From assembly GCA_902506565.1 (NCBI GenBank), contig LR732703.1, positions 3,888,256-3,952,255 on the forward strand: DNA of 64,000 bases, read 5' to 3'. The translations under genes were made by a program, and so were the position numbers. Below the pieces are notes generated by a model. The model made no database searches. It saw nothing but the letters and a program-made list of their open reading frames with translations, and had not been told where the DNA came from. This document shows, piece after piece, positions 50,851 to 59,191 of the stretch; the first letter of the stretch is position 1; the number at the start of each line of letters is the position of its first letter. The stretch comes from Burkholderiales bacterium 8X (GTDB taxonomy: Bacteria; Pseudomonadota; Gammaproteobacteria; Burkholderiales; Burkholderiaceae_C).

Positions 50851-50868
50851 GCGCGTGACAGCACGCGC
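50851..50868. repeat. Inverted repeat in the pilQ-lipoprotein gap
   Basis: GCGCGTG (50851-50857), ACAG loop, CACGCGC (50862-50868): a perfect 7-bp hairpin about 50 bp beyond the pilQ stop. On the minus strand a seven-T run precedes it and does not follow it, so it is not a classic terminator. Confidence 0.5.
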
Positions 50869-50917
50869 ATCGCCAACCACCTCAAAAAAACCTGGCTCTA
50901 TCCTTCGGCAAGCATGC

Positions 50918-53047
50918 TTACCGGGCAGCGTTCCGATCCGTGATCATCTTCGGCGTGATGAAGACCAGCATCTCGGTCTTGTTGGCCGTGCGGTTGCGCG
51001 TCCGGAAGAGACCGCCGACCACCGGCACTTCGCCGAGGACCGGAATGCGCGACTCGGAATTCGACTCGGTCAGTTCGAAGATGCCGCCGATGACGACGGT
51101 GCCGCCGTTCTCGACCAGCACTTCGGTCTGGACATGCTTGGTGTCGATCGCGAAGCCCGCGGTCGTTTGCTGGCCGACGGTGTCCTTGTTGACGTCGAGC
51201 GTCAGGATGATGTTGCCCTCGGGCGTGATCTGGGGCGTCACCTCCAGCTTGAGGTTGGCCTTGCGGAAGGCGATCGAGGTCGCGCCGCTCGAGGTCGCAA
51301 CCTGGTACGGCAGCTCGGTACCCTGTTCGATCAAGGCCTTGGTCTGGTCGGCGGTCACCACGCGAGGACTCGAAACCACCTTGCCCTTGCCGTCTGCTTC
51401 GAGCGCCGAAATCTCCAGGTTGAGAAGACGCGAGAAGCTCGAATTGAAGAGCGAGATCGCGAAGGTGCCGGGCACGTTGCCGTTGCCCGAGACACCGGTC
51501 GACGGCAGGTTGACGAAGTTCGAGTTGGTGAAGGTGGTGGTGGCCGACGGCGAATTCGAGAAGGCGCCGTTCACCACCGGGTTCGAGGTCACCACCGGCA
51601 CCGCGCCGATCGTGCTGCGGTTGTTGATGAAGCCACCGCCCAGGCGAGCGCCGAGCGACTTGCCGAAGGTATCCGAAGCCTCGACGATCCGCGCCTCGAT
51701 CAGCACCTGGCGAACCGGCACGTCGAGTTTCTGGATCAGCTCGGCCACCTGGGCCAGGCGAGACGGAATGTCGGACACGAACAGCTGGTTGGTGCGGGAT
51801 TCGGCAATCACGCTGCCCCGGGCGCTCAGGATACGGGTGGTGGTGCCGGAGCCGCCGCCGCTTGCAGCGCCGGTGCCGGTCAAGCCCTGGGCGATGGTTG
51901 CCGCCTTGGTGTAGTTGAGCTGGAACGACTGGGTGCGCAGCGGCTCCAGGTTCTGGATCGCGGCCTGCGCCTCGAACTCGAGCTTTTCCTTGGCGTTGAT
52001 CTCGTCCTTCGGAGCGATCCAGAGCACGCTGCCGTTCTTGCGCATGCCGAGGTTCTTGGCCTGCATGATGATGTCGAGCGCCTGGTCCCAGGGCACGTCC
52101 TTCAGGCGAAGCGTCAATGCGCCCGTCACCGAGTCGGAAGTGACGATGTTGAAGTTGGTGAAGTCGGCGATGACCTGGAGCAACGAGCGGATCTCGATGT
52201 TCTGGAAATTGAGGGACAGCTTCTCGCCGTTGTAGCCGACACCCTGCGTCAGCTTGGTCGGGTCGACCTTGCGGGGGCGAACCTCGACCACGAACTGGTT
52301 CTCGCTCTGGTAGGCGCTGTGCTCCCAGTCGCCGCGCGGCTCGATGGTCATCCGCACGCGGTCGCCGACCTGCTGGGTGGTGATCAGGCGGACCGGGGTG
52401 CCGAAGTCGCCGACGTCGAGCCGACGGCGCAGGCCCTCGGGCAAGGTCGACTTGGTGAACTCGACGACCAGATTGTTGGCCTGCTGGCGAATGTCGACGC
52501 CGACCTGGTTGTTGGCCAGGTCGACGATCACGCGGCCGGTGTTTTCGGAACCGAGACGGAAGTCGACGTCCTTCAGGGGAATCATGTCCCGGTTGCGGTT
52601 CTCGGCGAAGGCGGCGTTGGCGGACGGCGCGAGTGCGGCGCCCGGCACCGGCTCGAGCGAGACCAGCAGCGACTTGCCCTGGATTTCTGCCCGGTAGGCG
52701 GTGGGTGTCTTGAGATTCAGGACGAGGCGGGTGCGCTCACCGGCCTGCACGACATTGATGGACCGGAGGTTGCCCTGGTTGATCTCGACGGACGACTTGC
52801 CGAGCGCGTTGGTCACGCCCGGAAAGTCGAGCGCGATGCGTGCCGGCGTCTGGATCGCGAAGCCGGTCGGAACGGCCGCGAGCGGTTGGCTCAGGTCGAC
52901 CCGGATGACTTCGGAGCCGGACTGGACCGAGCTGGTGACCGATTCGATGGCGATTTGCGCATAGGCAGCGACGCAAGAGCCGCACGTCAGCGCGACCAAG
53001 CTCAGCGCTCGCGCCAAGCTTCGGAGCTTGTTGATTCCAAAATTCAC
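50918..53047 (-). CDS. pilQ: Type IV pilus secretin PilQ
   Basis: The outer-membrane channel for type IV pili. 709 residues: a signal peptide ending AAYA, two AMIN-type domains (residues about 30-300), an STN/N1 region (KLSLNFQNIEIRSLLQVIADFTNFNIV), and the secretin domain with VRQVLIEARIVEASDTFGKSLG and the closing GGIFELTESNSESRIPVLGEVPVVGGLF. The GTG at 53047 is chosen because GAGG lies 5 nt upstream and it overlaps the pilP stop by 4 bp (GTGA). It is the last of pilMNOPQ. Confidence 0.97.
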   Translation of the reverse strand: MNFGINKLRSLARALSLVALTCGSCVAAYAQIAIESVTSSVQSGSEVIRVDLSQPLAAVPTGFAIQTPARIALDFPGVTNALGKSSVEINQGNLRSINVVQAGERTRLVLNLKTPTAYRAEIQGKSLLVSLEPVPGAALAPSANAAFAENRNRDMIPLKDVDFRLGSENTGRVIVDLANNQVGVDIRQQANNLVVEFTKSTLPEGLRRRLDVGDFGTPVRLITTQQVGDRVRMTIEPRGDWEHSAYQSENQFVVEVRPRKVDPTKLTQGVGYNGEKLSLNFQNIEIRSLLQVIADFTNFNIVTSDSVTGALTLRLKDVPWDQALDIIMQAKNLGMRKNGSVLWIAPKDEINAKEKLEFEAQAAIQNLEPLRTQSFQLNYTKAATIAQGLTGTGAASGGGSGTTTRILSARGSVIAESRTNQLFVSDIPSRLAQVAELIQKLDVPVRQVLIEARIVEASDTFGKSLGARLGGGFINNRSTIGAVPVVTSNPVVNGAFSNSPSATTTFTNSNFVNLPSTGVSGNGNVPGTFAISLFNSSFSRLLNLEISALEADGKGKVVSSPRVVTADQTKALIEQGTELPYQVATSSGATSIAFRKANLKLEVTPQITPEGNIILTLDVNKDTVGQQTTAGFAIDTKHVQTEVLVENGGTVVIGGIFELTESNSESRIPVLGEVPVVGGLFRTRNRTANKTEMLVFITPKMITDRNAAR

Positions 53048-53583
53048 TTTGACCTCTCTTGCAATTGCAGCGTCGCCACGCGTTCGATCCACTCACCGGC
53101 GGCGTCTTGAACGATTTCACGCAAGACGAGTTCGGTCTCATTGATTCGGGTAATCCGCCCGTAGTTGAGGCCCAGATAGGCGCCCACCTTCACTTGATAG
53201 AGAAGCTTGTCCACGGTGACCAGCGCGACTGGTTGGCCGTTCTTCGTCATGCTGCCGACCATGGCCATGGCATCCAGCGGGAAGGCCTCGAGGGCTTCTT
53301 TCCGGCGGCTGAGTTCCGGCGCGATCAGGCCCGAGGTGCTGGGCTGCGCGGAATCGCGGCGAAGCGCCTGCGTGAGTTTCTGCAGGTTGAAAGGCTCCAG
53401 CACGTTGCCCTCGGTATAGGCCTGCGGCGTGAACTTCTTCGGCTCGCGGATGGGCGGAACGGTTGGGCGCACCTGCGCCTTCTGCTCGGCCATCCACTTC
53501 TGCAGATCTTCTTGTTCGGAGCCGAAGCAGCCGCTCAGCAGAACACAGAGGCCCACGAGCCCTGAAAAAAGAGCGACTCTCAT
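53044..53583 (-). CDS. pilP: Type IV pilus lipoprotein PilP
   Basis: An inner-membrane lipoprotein that connects the PilMNO complex to PilQ. 179 residues with lipobox LLSGC, a proline-rich linker and the beta-domain FPLDAMAMVGSMTKNGQPVALVTVDKLLYQVKVGAYLGLNYGRI. It overlaps pilO by 4 bp and pilQ by 4 bp. Confidence 0.95.
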   Translation of the reverse strand: MRVALFSGLVGLCVLLSGCFGSEQEDLQKWMAEQKAQVRPTVPPIREPKKFTPQAYTEGNVLEPFNLQKLTQALRRDSAQPSTSGLIAPELSRRKEALEAFPLDAMAMVGSMTKNGQPVALVTVDKLLYQVKVGAYLGLNYGRITRINETELVLREIVQDAAGEWIERVATLQLQERSK

Positions 53584-54254
53584 TTCTTCTTCGCTGCTGC
53601 AGCAGCCCGCTTTTGCATCGCCTGCTCTTCTTCGTCGAGGTAGCGGAAGGTTCGCGCGGTCGCATCGAGCGTCAATGCGCCGTCCTTCTGCGGAACGAGC
53701 GTGAGGTTGTTCAGGGTCACGATGCGGGAGAGATTCGCGACGTCTGCGGCAAAGGCGCCCATGTCGTGGTAGCGGCCGGTCACGCGAACCGCGATGGGCA
53801 GCTCGGCGTAATAGTCCTTGACCGTGACTTGCCCGGGGCGGAACAGCTCGAACTGCAGGCTGCGGCCGAGGCCCGCCTGGTTGATGTCGGACAGCAGGGC
53901 ATCCATCTCGGCCTTGCTGGGAAGCTGCTTCTCGAGCAAGGTCACGTATTGCTGGACCTGCTCGCGCTGCTTCTTGAGCAGGTCGAGGTTGGCGGCTTGC
54001 GCCACCTTGCGCTGGTAATCGGCACGCAGGGTCACCTCCTTGGCGCGCTCGGCTTCGAGTTCGTCGTTCGAGTTGGTGAGCCAGGCGAACCACAGCCCTC
54101 CCAACACCAACAAGGCGGCGGCGATGCAAAGGACGATTCGCGGAAGGGGCGGCCAGGTCGAAGGATCGTTGGGATTGAGCCCCTTGAACTGATCCAGCAA
54201 TCCCGGTGCGGGGGCTTCGAGCTCCTGCGGGAGCGGACTACGTTTGGTCGCCAT
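53580..54254 (-). CDS. pilO: Type IV pilus alignment protein PilO
   Basis: 224 residues: one membrane helix (IVLCIAAALLVLGGLWFAWL), a coiled coil and the periplasmic ferredoxin-like domain with SKAEMDALLSDINQAGLGRSLQFELFRPG and YAELPIAVRVTGRYHDMGAF. It forms heterodimers with PilN. It overlaps pilP by 4 bp. Confidence 0.95.
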   Translation of the reverse strand: MATKRSPLPQELEAPAPGLLDQFKGLNPNDPSTWPPLPRIVLCIAAALLVLGGLWFAWLTNSNDELEAERAKEVTLRADYQRKVAQAANLDLLKKQREQVQQYVTLLEKQLPSKAEMDALLSDINQAGLGRSLQFELFRPGQVTVKDYYAELPIAVRVTGRYHDMGAFAADVANLSRIVTLNNLTLVPQKDGALTLDATARTFRYLDEEEQAMQKRAAAAAKKK

Positions 54255-54257
54255 GGC

Positions 54258-54878
54258 TTATCCCTTCCCCGGTGTCGCTGGAATGGGGTTGGCGCCATCC
54301 GCGGGCTTGTTCGCGTCGGTGGGCCGCTTGAGACCGATGCGCATCGTGAAGTTGGACACTCGGCGCTGGTCCCTCGGATTCAGGGTGACGGTTGCGGACG
54401 TGATCTCGATCAGTTCCGGCTTGACGAGCCACGGGCTGTTGTTGCCGAGGTTGCGCAGCAGCTCCGACACCCGCTCGTTGGATTGCGCCATGCCGAGCAA
54501 GGTCACGACCTGGTTTTCCTGCTTCATGCTGGTGAGGTAGACGCCATCGGGCAATTGCCGAACGAGTTCGTTGAGCAGGTGCACCGGCAGGTTGCGATCG
54601 CCTTGCAGATCTTCGACCGCCTCCTGCCGCGACCGGAGCGCCGCAATTTCGGATTGCAGCGTCGAAATTTCCTTGATCTCGGCTTCGAGCTTGACGATCT
54701 CGGCTTGCAGGAAGCTGTTCTTGGAACGCTGGCTCGAGATCTGGGCCTGGTACCAGAGGAAGGCGGCGCCCGCCAGCAGCGCACCGAACAGGGCGGCGGC
54801 GCCGAGCGTGGCGTAGAAGGTTTCGCGCCGGCGCTTGCGCGCCGCCTCGCGGTGCGGCAGTAGGTTGATCAGGATCAC
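54258..54878 (-). CDS. pilN: Type IV pilus alignment protein PilN
   Basis: 206 residues. The N-terminal INLLPHREAARKRRR is the PilM-binding motif. A single helix, a coiled coil and a periplasmic domain (PVHLLNELVRQLPDGVYLTSMKQENQVVTLLGMAQSNERVSELLRNL) follow. It overlaps pilM by 4 bp. Confidence 0.96.
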   Translation of the reverse strand: MILINLLPHREAARKRRRETFYATLGAAALFGALLAGAAFLWYQAQISSQRSKNSFLQAEIVKLEAEIKEISTLQSEIAALRSRQEAVEDLQGDRNLPVHLLNELVRQLPDGVYLTSMKQENQVVTLLGMAQSNERVSELLRNLGNNSPWLVKPELIEITSATVTLNPRDQRRVSNFTMRIGLKRPTDANKPADGANPIPATPGKG

Positions 54879-55954
54879 TGCAGAAACCTCCGCATCGCCA
54901 GCCCGCAGGAAGTGAGGTACGAAGGCGCCTCGCGCCGGACCTTCTTTTCGCGGACGTTCGAGCTCAATTCCATTCCTTCGAACGGGTTGACCAGGGTGCA
55001 GGCGAAGGAGGTCTGGCGGGTGACGGCGCCGCTCAGGCCGGGAAGGGCTGCAGAGCCGCCGGCCAGAAGCACATAGTCGACCCGGTTATGCGGCGTGCTC
55101 GTAAAGAAGAATTGCAATGCGCGGGCGATTTCCTGGGCAATGCTGGCGACGAAAGGCTTGAGAACGCCCGAGCCGTAATCCTCGGGAAGATCTCCGCTGC
55201 GTTTTTTTGCTTCGGCTTCTTCGGCCGAGAAACCGTATTGGCGAACAATGAGCTGAGTCAATTGCGCGCCACCAAAGGCCTGGTCGCGGTCGTATAGCAC
55301 TTCCTGATTGCGCAAGACCTGCATGCTGGTCGTGAAAGCGCCTACTTCGAACAATGCCACCACGGCGTCCTTGCCCTGGTTGGGCAATTGCTCGATCAGC
55401 CGGGCAGTTGCGAGCCGAGATGCATACGACTCGACGTCGAGGATCATGGCCTTGAGGCCGGCGGCCTCGGCCAGTCCTTGGCGGTCCTGGACCTTTTCCT
55501 TGCGAGACGCTGCAATGAGAACCTCGACATCGCCCTGCGTGGTGGCGCTCTGCCCCATGACGCAGAAGTCTAGGCTCACTTCGTCGAGCGAAAAGGGAAT
55601 GTACTGGTTGGCTTCGGACTCGACCTGGACTTCGAGTTCCTGCTCGGTCATGCCGCCCGGCAACATGATCTTCTTGGTGATGACCGCGGATGGCGGTAAT
55701 GCCAGGGCGACGTTCTTGGTCTTGGTGCCGCTCTTGCGGACCACGCGCCGCACGGCTTCGGCGACTTCATCGAACTTCTCGACGTTGCCATCGGTGATCC
55801 AGCCTCGTTCGAGGGGCTCGATGGCGCATCGTTCGAGCAGCAGCTTTCCGCTTCCGTCACGTCCCAGTTCGACAAGCTTGACGCTCGACGAACTGACGTC
55901 CAGTCCGAGCAGTGGTGCCGGCTGTCGGCGGAACAATGATCCAAGAGCAGCCAA
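54875..55954 (-). CDS. pilM: Type IV pilus actin-like protein PilM
   Basis: A cytoplasmic actin-fold ATPase that binds PilN. 359 residues: LLGLDVSSSSVKLVELG (phosphate 1 region), ALPPSAVITKKIMLP, VVALFEVGAFTTSMQVL and LAGGSAALPGLSG. The start is TTG at 55954 with AGGA 8 nt upstream. No ATG nearby gives the conserved ALGSLFRRQ start. The middle of the gene (about 55.1-55.6 kb) has more A/T-ending codons than its neighbours. Confidence 0.96.
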   Translation of the reverse strand: MAALGSLFRRQPAPLLGLDVSSSSVKLVELGRDGSGKLLLERCAIEPLERGWITDGNVEKFDEVAEAVRRVVRKSGTKTKNVALALPPSAVITKKIMLPGGMTEQELEVQVESEANQYIPFSLDEVSLDFCVMGQSATTQGDVEVLIAASRKEKVQDRQGLAEAAGLKAMILDVESYASRLATARLIEQLPNQGKDAVVALFEVGAFTTSMQVLRNQEVLYDRDQAFGGAQLTQLIVRQYGFSAEEAEAKKRSGDLPEDYGSGVLKPFVASIAQEIARALQFFFTSTPHNRVDYVLLAGGSAALPGLSGAVTRQTSFACTLVNPFEGMELSSNVREKKVRREAPSYLTSCGLAMRRFLQ

Positions 55955-56152
55955 GGTGCAGTCCTGTGTCTGTAACGATTAGAAATACTTGCGTGTGGCC
56001 GCATGCTATCAGGAAGGATGACGGCCATCCACGGCCTCGTCCCACAATGATGGGCCAACCGTTGTCAAAAGAGCACTTGCGAGGTCGATGTGCCACTTAC
56101 ATCACGGACGCGGCCGAACCACGTTCTTCGCGCCTCCGGCCGGTGTCGTTTT

Positions 56153-56158
56153 TATAAT
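56153..56158 (+). promoter_or_regulatory. Candidate -10 box of the class A PBP gene
   Basis: A perfect TATAAT lies 24 bp before the start codon, inside the 227-bp gap shared with divergent pilM. No clear -35 is seen at 16-18 bp, so an activator or an extended element may be involved. Confidence 0.5.
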
Positions 56159-56181
56159 GCGGGCAGACTCCGCCCCACTTC

Positions 56182-58584
56182 ATGCCCCAAACCAAGAAAC
56201 CTGCCGCGTCCGCTGCCGGGTCGCCTCCCGCCAAGCCGCGCTGGCTGACCTGGATCGGGCGCATCCTGCTCTGGGCATTCGGCATCACGGCTGCTTCCGC
56301 GCTCGGCCTGCTGTGTGTCGTGGCGATCGCGCTGGCGGTCGCCTACCCGAACCTGCCCGATATCTCCGAACTGGCCGACTACCGGCCGAAGCTTCCGCTT
56401 CGGGTGTTCTCCTCGGAAGGCATCCTGATCGGCGAGTTCGGCGAGGAACGGCGCAACCTGACCCCGATCACGACGATTCCGAAGGTGGTCAAGGACGCGG
56501 TGCTCGCTGCCGAGGACACCCGGTTCTACGACCACGGCGGCGTGGACATGAAAGGCATCGTCCGGGCGGGTCTGGCGAATATGAACCGGGTGAAAAGCCA
56601 GGGCGCCTCCACGATCACGATGCAGGTGGCGCGAAATGTATACCTTAGTTCCGAAAAAACCCTGACGCGCAAGATATACGAAGTGCTCCTTACTTTTAAA
56701 TTGGAGCATTTGCTGTCCAAAGACCAGATCTTCGAGATTTATCTCAACCAGATCTATCTCGGAAATCGCGCCTATGGTTTTGCAGCCGCATCGGAAGCCT
56801 ATTTCGGAAAGCCATTGAAAGACGTTTCGATTGCCCAGGCGGCGATGCTCGCCGGGCTTCCGAAGGCGCCGGGCGCCAACAACCCGGTCAACAATCCTTC
56901 GCGAGCGCGCGGGCGCCAGCTCTATGTCATCGATCGGATGCAGGAGGCTGGCTTCATCAGCGCCGAACAGGCCGCGGCCGCCAAGGCCGAGGAACTGCAC
57001 CTTCGGGAAGGCTCTGACCCGACTCGCCCGCATGCCCAATACGTCGCCGAGACGGTTCGACAGCTGATGTATGCGCAGTACGGCGACAGCACCTACACCC
57101 GCGGCCTCAAGGTCTATACGACGCTCGTGGCCGAGGACCAGGAGGCGGCCTACCGGTCGCTTCGCAAGGGCATCATGGATTACGAGCGGCGCCAGTACTA
57201 CCGCGGCCCCGAAAAGTTCATCGACCTGCCGCAGAACGCCAAGGACATCGACGAGGCGGTCGACGATGCGTTGGCGGAGCACCCCGACAACGGTGACGTC
57301 ATGTCGGCGGTGGTGACCAAGGCCACGCCCAAGGAAGTGACGGCCGTGCGTTCCAACGGCGAGGTGCTGCAGATCACCGGCGAAGGGTTGAAGCCGGTCC
57401 AGACCGGTCTCGCGGACAAGGCACCGCCCAACATCCGCATCCGGCGCGGCGCCGTCATCCGCGTCGCCAAGACCGCGAAGAACACCTGGGAAATCACGCA
57501 GCTGCCCGAGGTCGAAGGCGCATTCGTCGCGATCGATCCGCGGGACGGTGCCGTGAAGGCCATGGTCGGCGGCTTCGACTTCGACAAGAACAAGTTCAAC
57601 CACGTGACCCAGGCCTGGCGCCAGCCGGGCTCGAGCTTCAAGCCCTTCATCTATTCGGCGGCGCTCGAAAAGGGCTTCACGCCGAGCACGGTCGTGAACG
57701 ACGGCCCGCTCTTCTTCGATGCCGGCACCACCGGCGGCCAGCCTTGGGAGCCCAAGAACTACGACGGCACCTTCGAAGGACCGATGTCCTTGCGCCGTGC
57801 GCTCGCCAAGTCGAAGAACATGGTGTCGATCCGCATCCTGCAGTCGATCGGCACCCGCTACGCACAGGATTGGGTGAGCAACTTCGGCTTCGAGCGCGAA
57901 AAGCATCCCGCCTACCTTCCGATGGCGCTCGGCGCGGGCTCGGTCACGCCGCTCCAGATGGCGACCGCGTACTCGGTCTTCGCGAACGGCGGCTACCGGG
58001 TCAATCCGTACCTGGTGACGCGGGTGACCGACCATCGGGACAAGGTTCTGGTCGAGACCCAGCCGCCCCTCCTCAACGAGACGATGCGCGCCATTCCGCA
58101 GCGCAACGCCTTCATCATGGACAGCCTGTTGCAGGAGGTCGCGCGGAGCGGCACGGCCGCCAAGGCGCAGGCGACCCTGAAGCGCCCGGACATCTACGGC
58201 AAGACCGGCACCACCAACGATTCGCTGGATGCCTGGTTCGCCGGCTTCCAGCCGACCATGGCAGCGGTCGCCTGGATGGGCTACGACACGCCCCGCAAGC
58301 TGGGAGATCGCGAAACCGGCGGCGGCCTCAGCCTGCCGATCTGGATCTCGTTCATGGAAACCGCCATCAAGGGCGTGCCGGTGGCCGAGACGCCGGCGCC
58401 TGCAGGCATCGTCAATGTCGGCGGCGAGTGGTACTACGACGACTACGCGCCGGGCCGGGGCGTTGCCAGCCTGGGTGTCGAGGCGACGCCGGCGCCGGCT
58501 GCCGAACCCCTGTCGGGCGGACCGATCGGCGCTCCGCCGGTGCCGGAAGAGCGCAACCGGATCCTCGACCTCTTCAGGAACTAG
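56182..58584 (+). CDS. mrcA: Class A penicillin-binding protein 1A
   Basis: A bifunctional peptidoglycan synthase, 800 residues. One N-terminal helix, the GT51 glycosyltransferase domain (AAEDTRFYDHGGVD with the catalytic glutamate, QGASTITMQVARNVYL, RKIYEVLLTFKLEHLLSK), an OB-like insert, and the transpeptidase domain with QPGSSFKPF (SxxK), SKN and KTGTT. Codons in about 56.63-56.83 kb (GT51 core) are strikingly A/T-rich at the third base. It is divergent from pilM and overlaps cyaY by 11 bp tail to tail. Confidence 0.97.
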   Translation: MPQTKKPAASAAGSPPAKPRWLTWIGRILLWAFGITAASALGLLCVVAIALAVAYPNLPDISELADYRPKLPLRVFSSEGILIGEFGEERRNLTPITTIPKVVKDAVLAAEDTRFYDHGGVDMKGIVRAGLANMNRVKSQGASTITMQVARNVYLSSEKTLTRKIYEVLLTFKLEHLLSKDQIFEIYLNQIYLGNRAYGFAAASEAYFGKPLKDVSIAQAAMLAGLPKAPGANNPVNNPSRARGRQLYVIDRMQEAGFISAEQAAAAKAEELHLREGSDPTRPHAQYVAETVRQLMYAQYGDSTYTRGLKVYTTLVAEDQEAAYRSLRKGIMDYERRQYYRGPEKFIDLPQNAKDIDEAVDDALAEHPDNGDVMSAVVTKATPKEVTAVRSNGEVLQITGEGLKPVQTGLADKAPPNIRIRRGAVIRVAKTAKNTWEITQLPEVEGAFVAIDPRDGAVKAMVGGFDFDKNKFNHVTQAWRQPGSSFKPFIYSAALEKGFTPSTVVNDGPLFFDAGTTGGQPWEPKNYDGTFEGPMSLRRALAKSKNMVSIRILQSIGTRYAQDWVSNFGFEREKHPAYLPMALGAGSVTPLQMATAYSVFANGGYRVNPYLVTRVTDHRDKVLVETQPPLLNETMRAIPQRNAFIMDSLLQEVARSGTAAKAQATLKRPDIYGKTGTTNDSLDAWFAGFQPTMAAVAWMGYDTPRKLGDRETGGGLSLPIWISFMETAIKGVPVAETPAPAGIVNVGGEWYYDDYAPGRGVASLGVEATPAPAAEPLSGGPIGAPPVPEERNRILDLFRN

Positions 58585-58918
58585 CGGCTTCCGGCGCGAA
58601 CGCCAGCGGCATGCCGGACTGCCGGCTGGCCTCCCGCGCGAGGACGGCGAACAGCTCGTCGCCGGTCTTGGTATCGCGCCAGGCCGTGCCGTCGTGGCGG
58701 TAGTGATAGCCACCCGATTGGGCCGCGAGCCAGATCTCCTGCAGCGGCTTCTGCAGGTTCACGATCAACTGGCTGCCGTTCTGGAACGAGATGGTGATCA
58801 TCCCGCCCGTTCGTTGGTTGTCGATGTCCGCCTCGGTTTCCTCGTTGATGCGGTCGCAGCCGCTTTCGATGGCGGCCAGTGCGGCTTCCGCTCGGTCGAG
58901 GTACTCGGAATCGGTCAT
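58574..58918 (-). CDS. cyaY: Frataxin-like iron protein CyaY
   Basis: A 114-residue regulator/iron donor for Fe-S cluster assembly. The acidic helix SEYLDRAEAALAAIESGCD and the sheet GMITISFQNGSQLIVNLQKPLQEIWLAAQSGGYHY are diagnostic. The ATG at 58918 starts MTDSEYLDR. A TTG at 58948 is in frame but lies in the divergent lptM region. It is divergent from lptM. Confidence 0.95.
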   Translation of the reverse strand: MTDSEYLDRAEAALAAIESGCDRINEETEADIDNQRTGGMITISFQNGSQLIVNLQKPLQEIWLAAQSGGYHYRHDGTAWRDTKTGDELFAVLAREASRQSGMPLAFAPEAASS

Positions 58919-58930
58919 TACAATTTCTGG

Positions 58931-59191
58931 ATGTTGAACGTCCGTCAAATTCTAGTGAGGAGCGCTTGCCTCGCAGCGTTCATGGTCGCTCTGACGGGCT
59001 GCGGCCAACGCGGGCCGCTCTACCTTCCGACCGATGCCGCCGCCAAGGGCCGGGCCACCCTGCCCGACCTGCTGACGCCGGGTTCCCCTTCCAACGGCAA
59101 TTCGAGTGCGACGAGCGAGGAGCCGAGGTCCGGCCCACCAGCCTCCGCCGAGTCGCCCCGTACCCCCCGCCCCACCGAGAGCTCCCAGTGA
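58931..59191 (+). CDS. lptM: LPS assembly-associated lipoprotein LptM
   Basis: A small lipoprotein (86 residues) with the signature LTGCGQRGPLYLP right after the signal peptide. LptM (YifL in E. coli) helps LptD mature. The rest is a Pro/Ser-rich tail. The start ATG at 58931 is only 12 bp from the cyaY start on the other strand. It overlaps lysA by 4 bp, an arrangement typical for the family. Confidence 0.88.
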   Translation: MLNVRQILVRSACLAAFMVALTGCGQRGPLYLPTDAAAKGRATLPDLLTPGSPSNGNSSATSEEPRSGPPASAESPRTPRPTESSQ

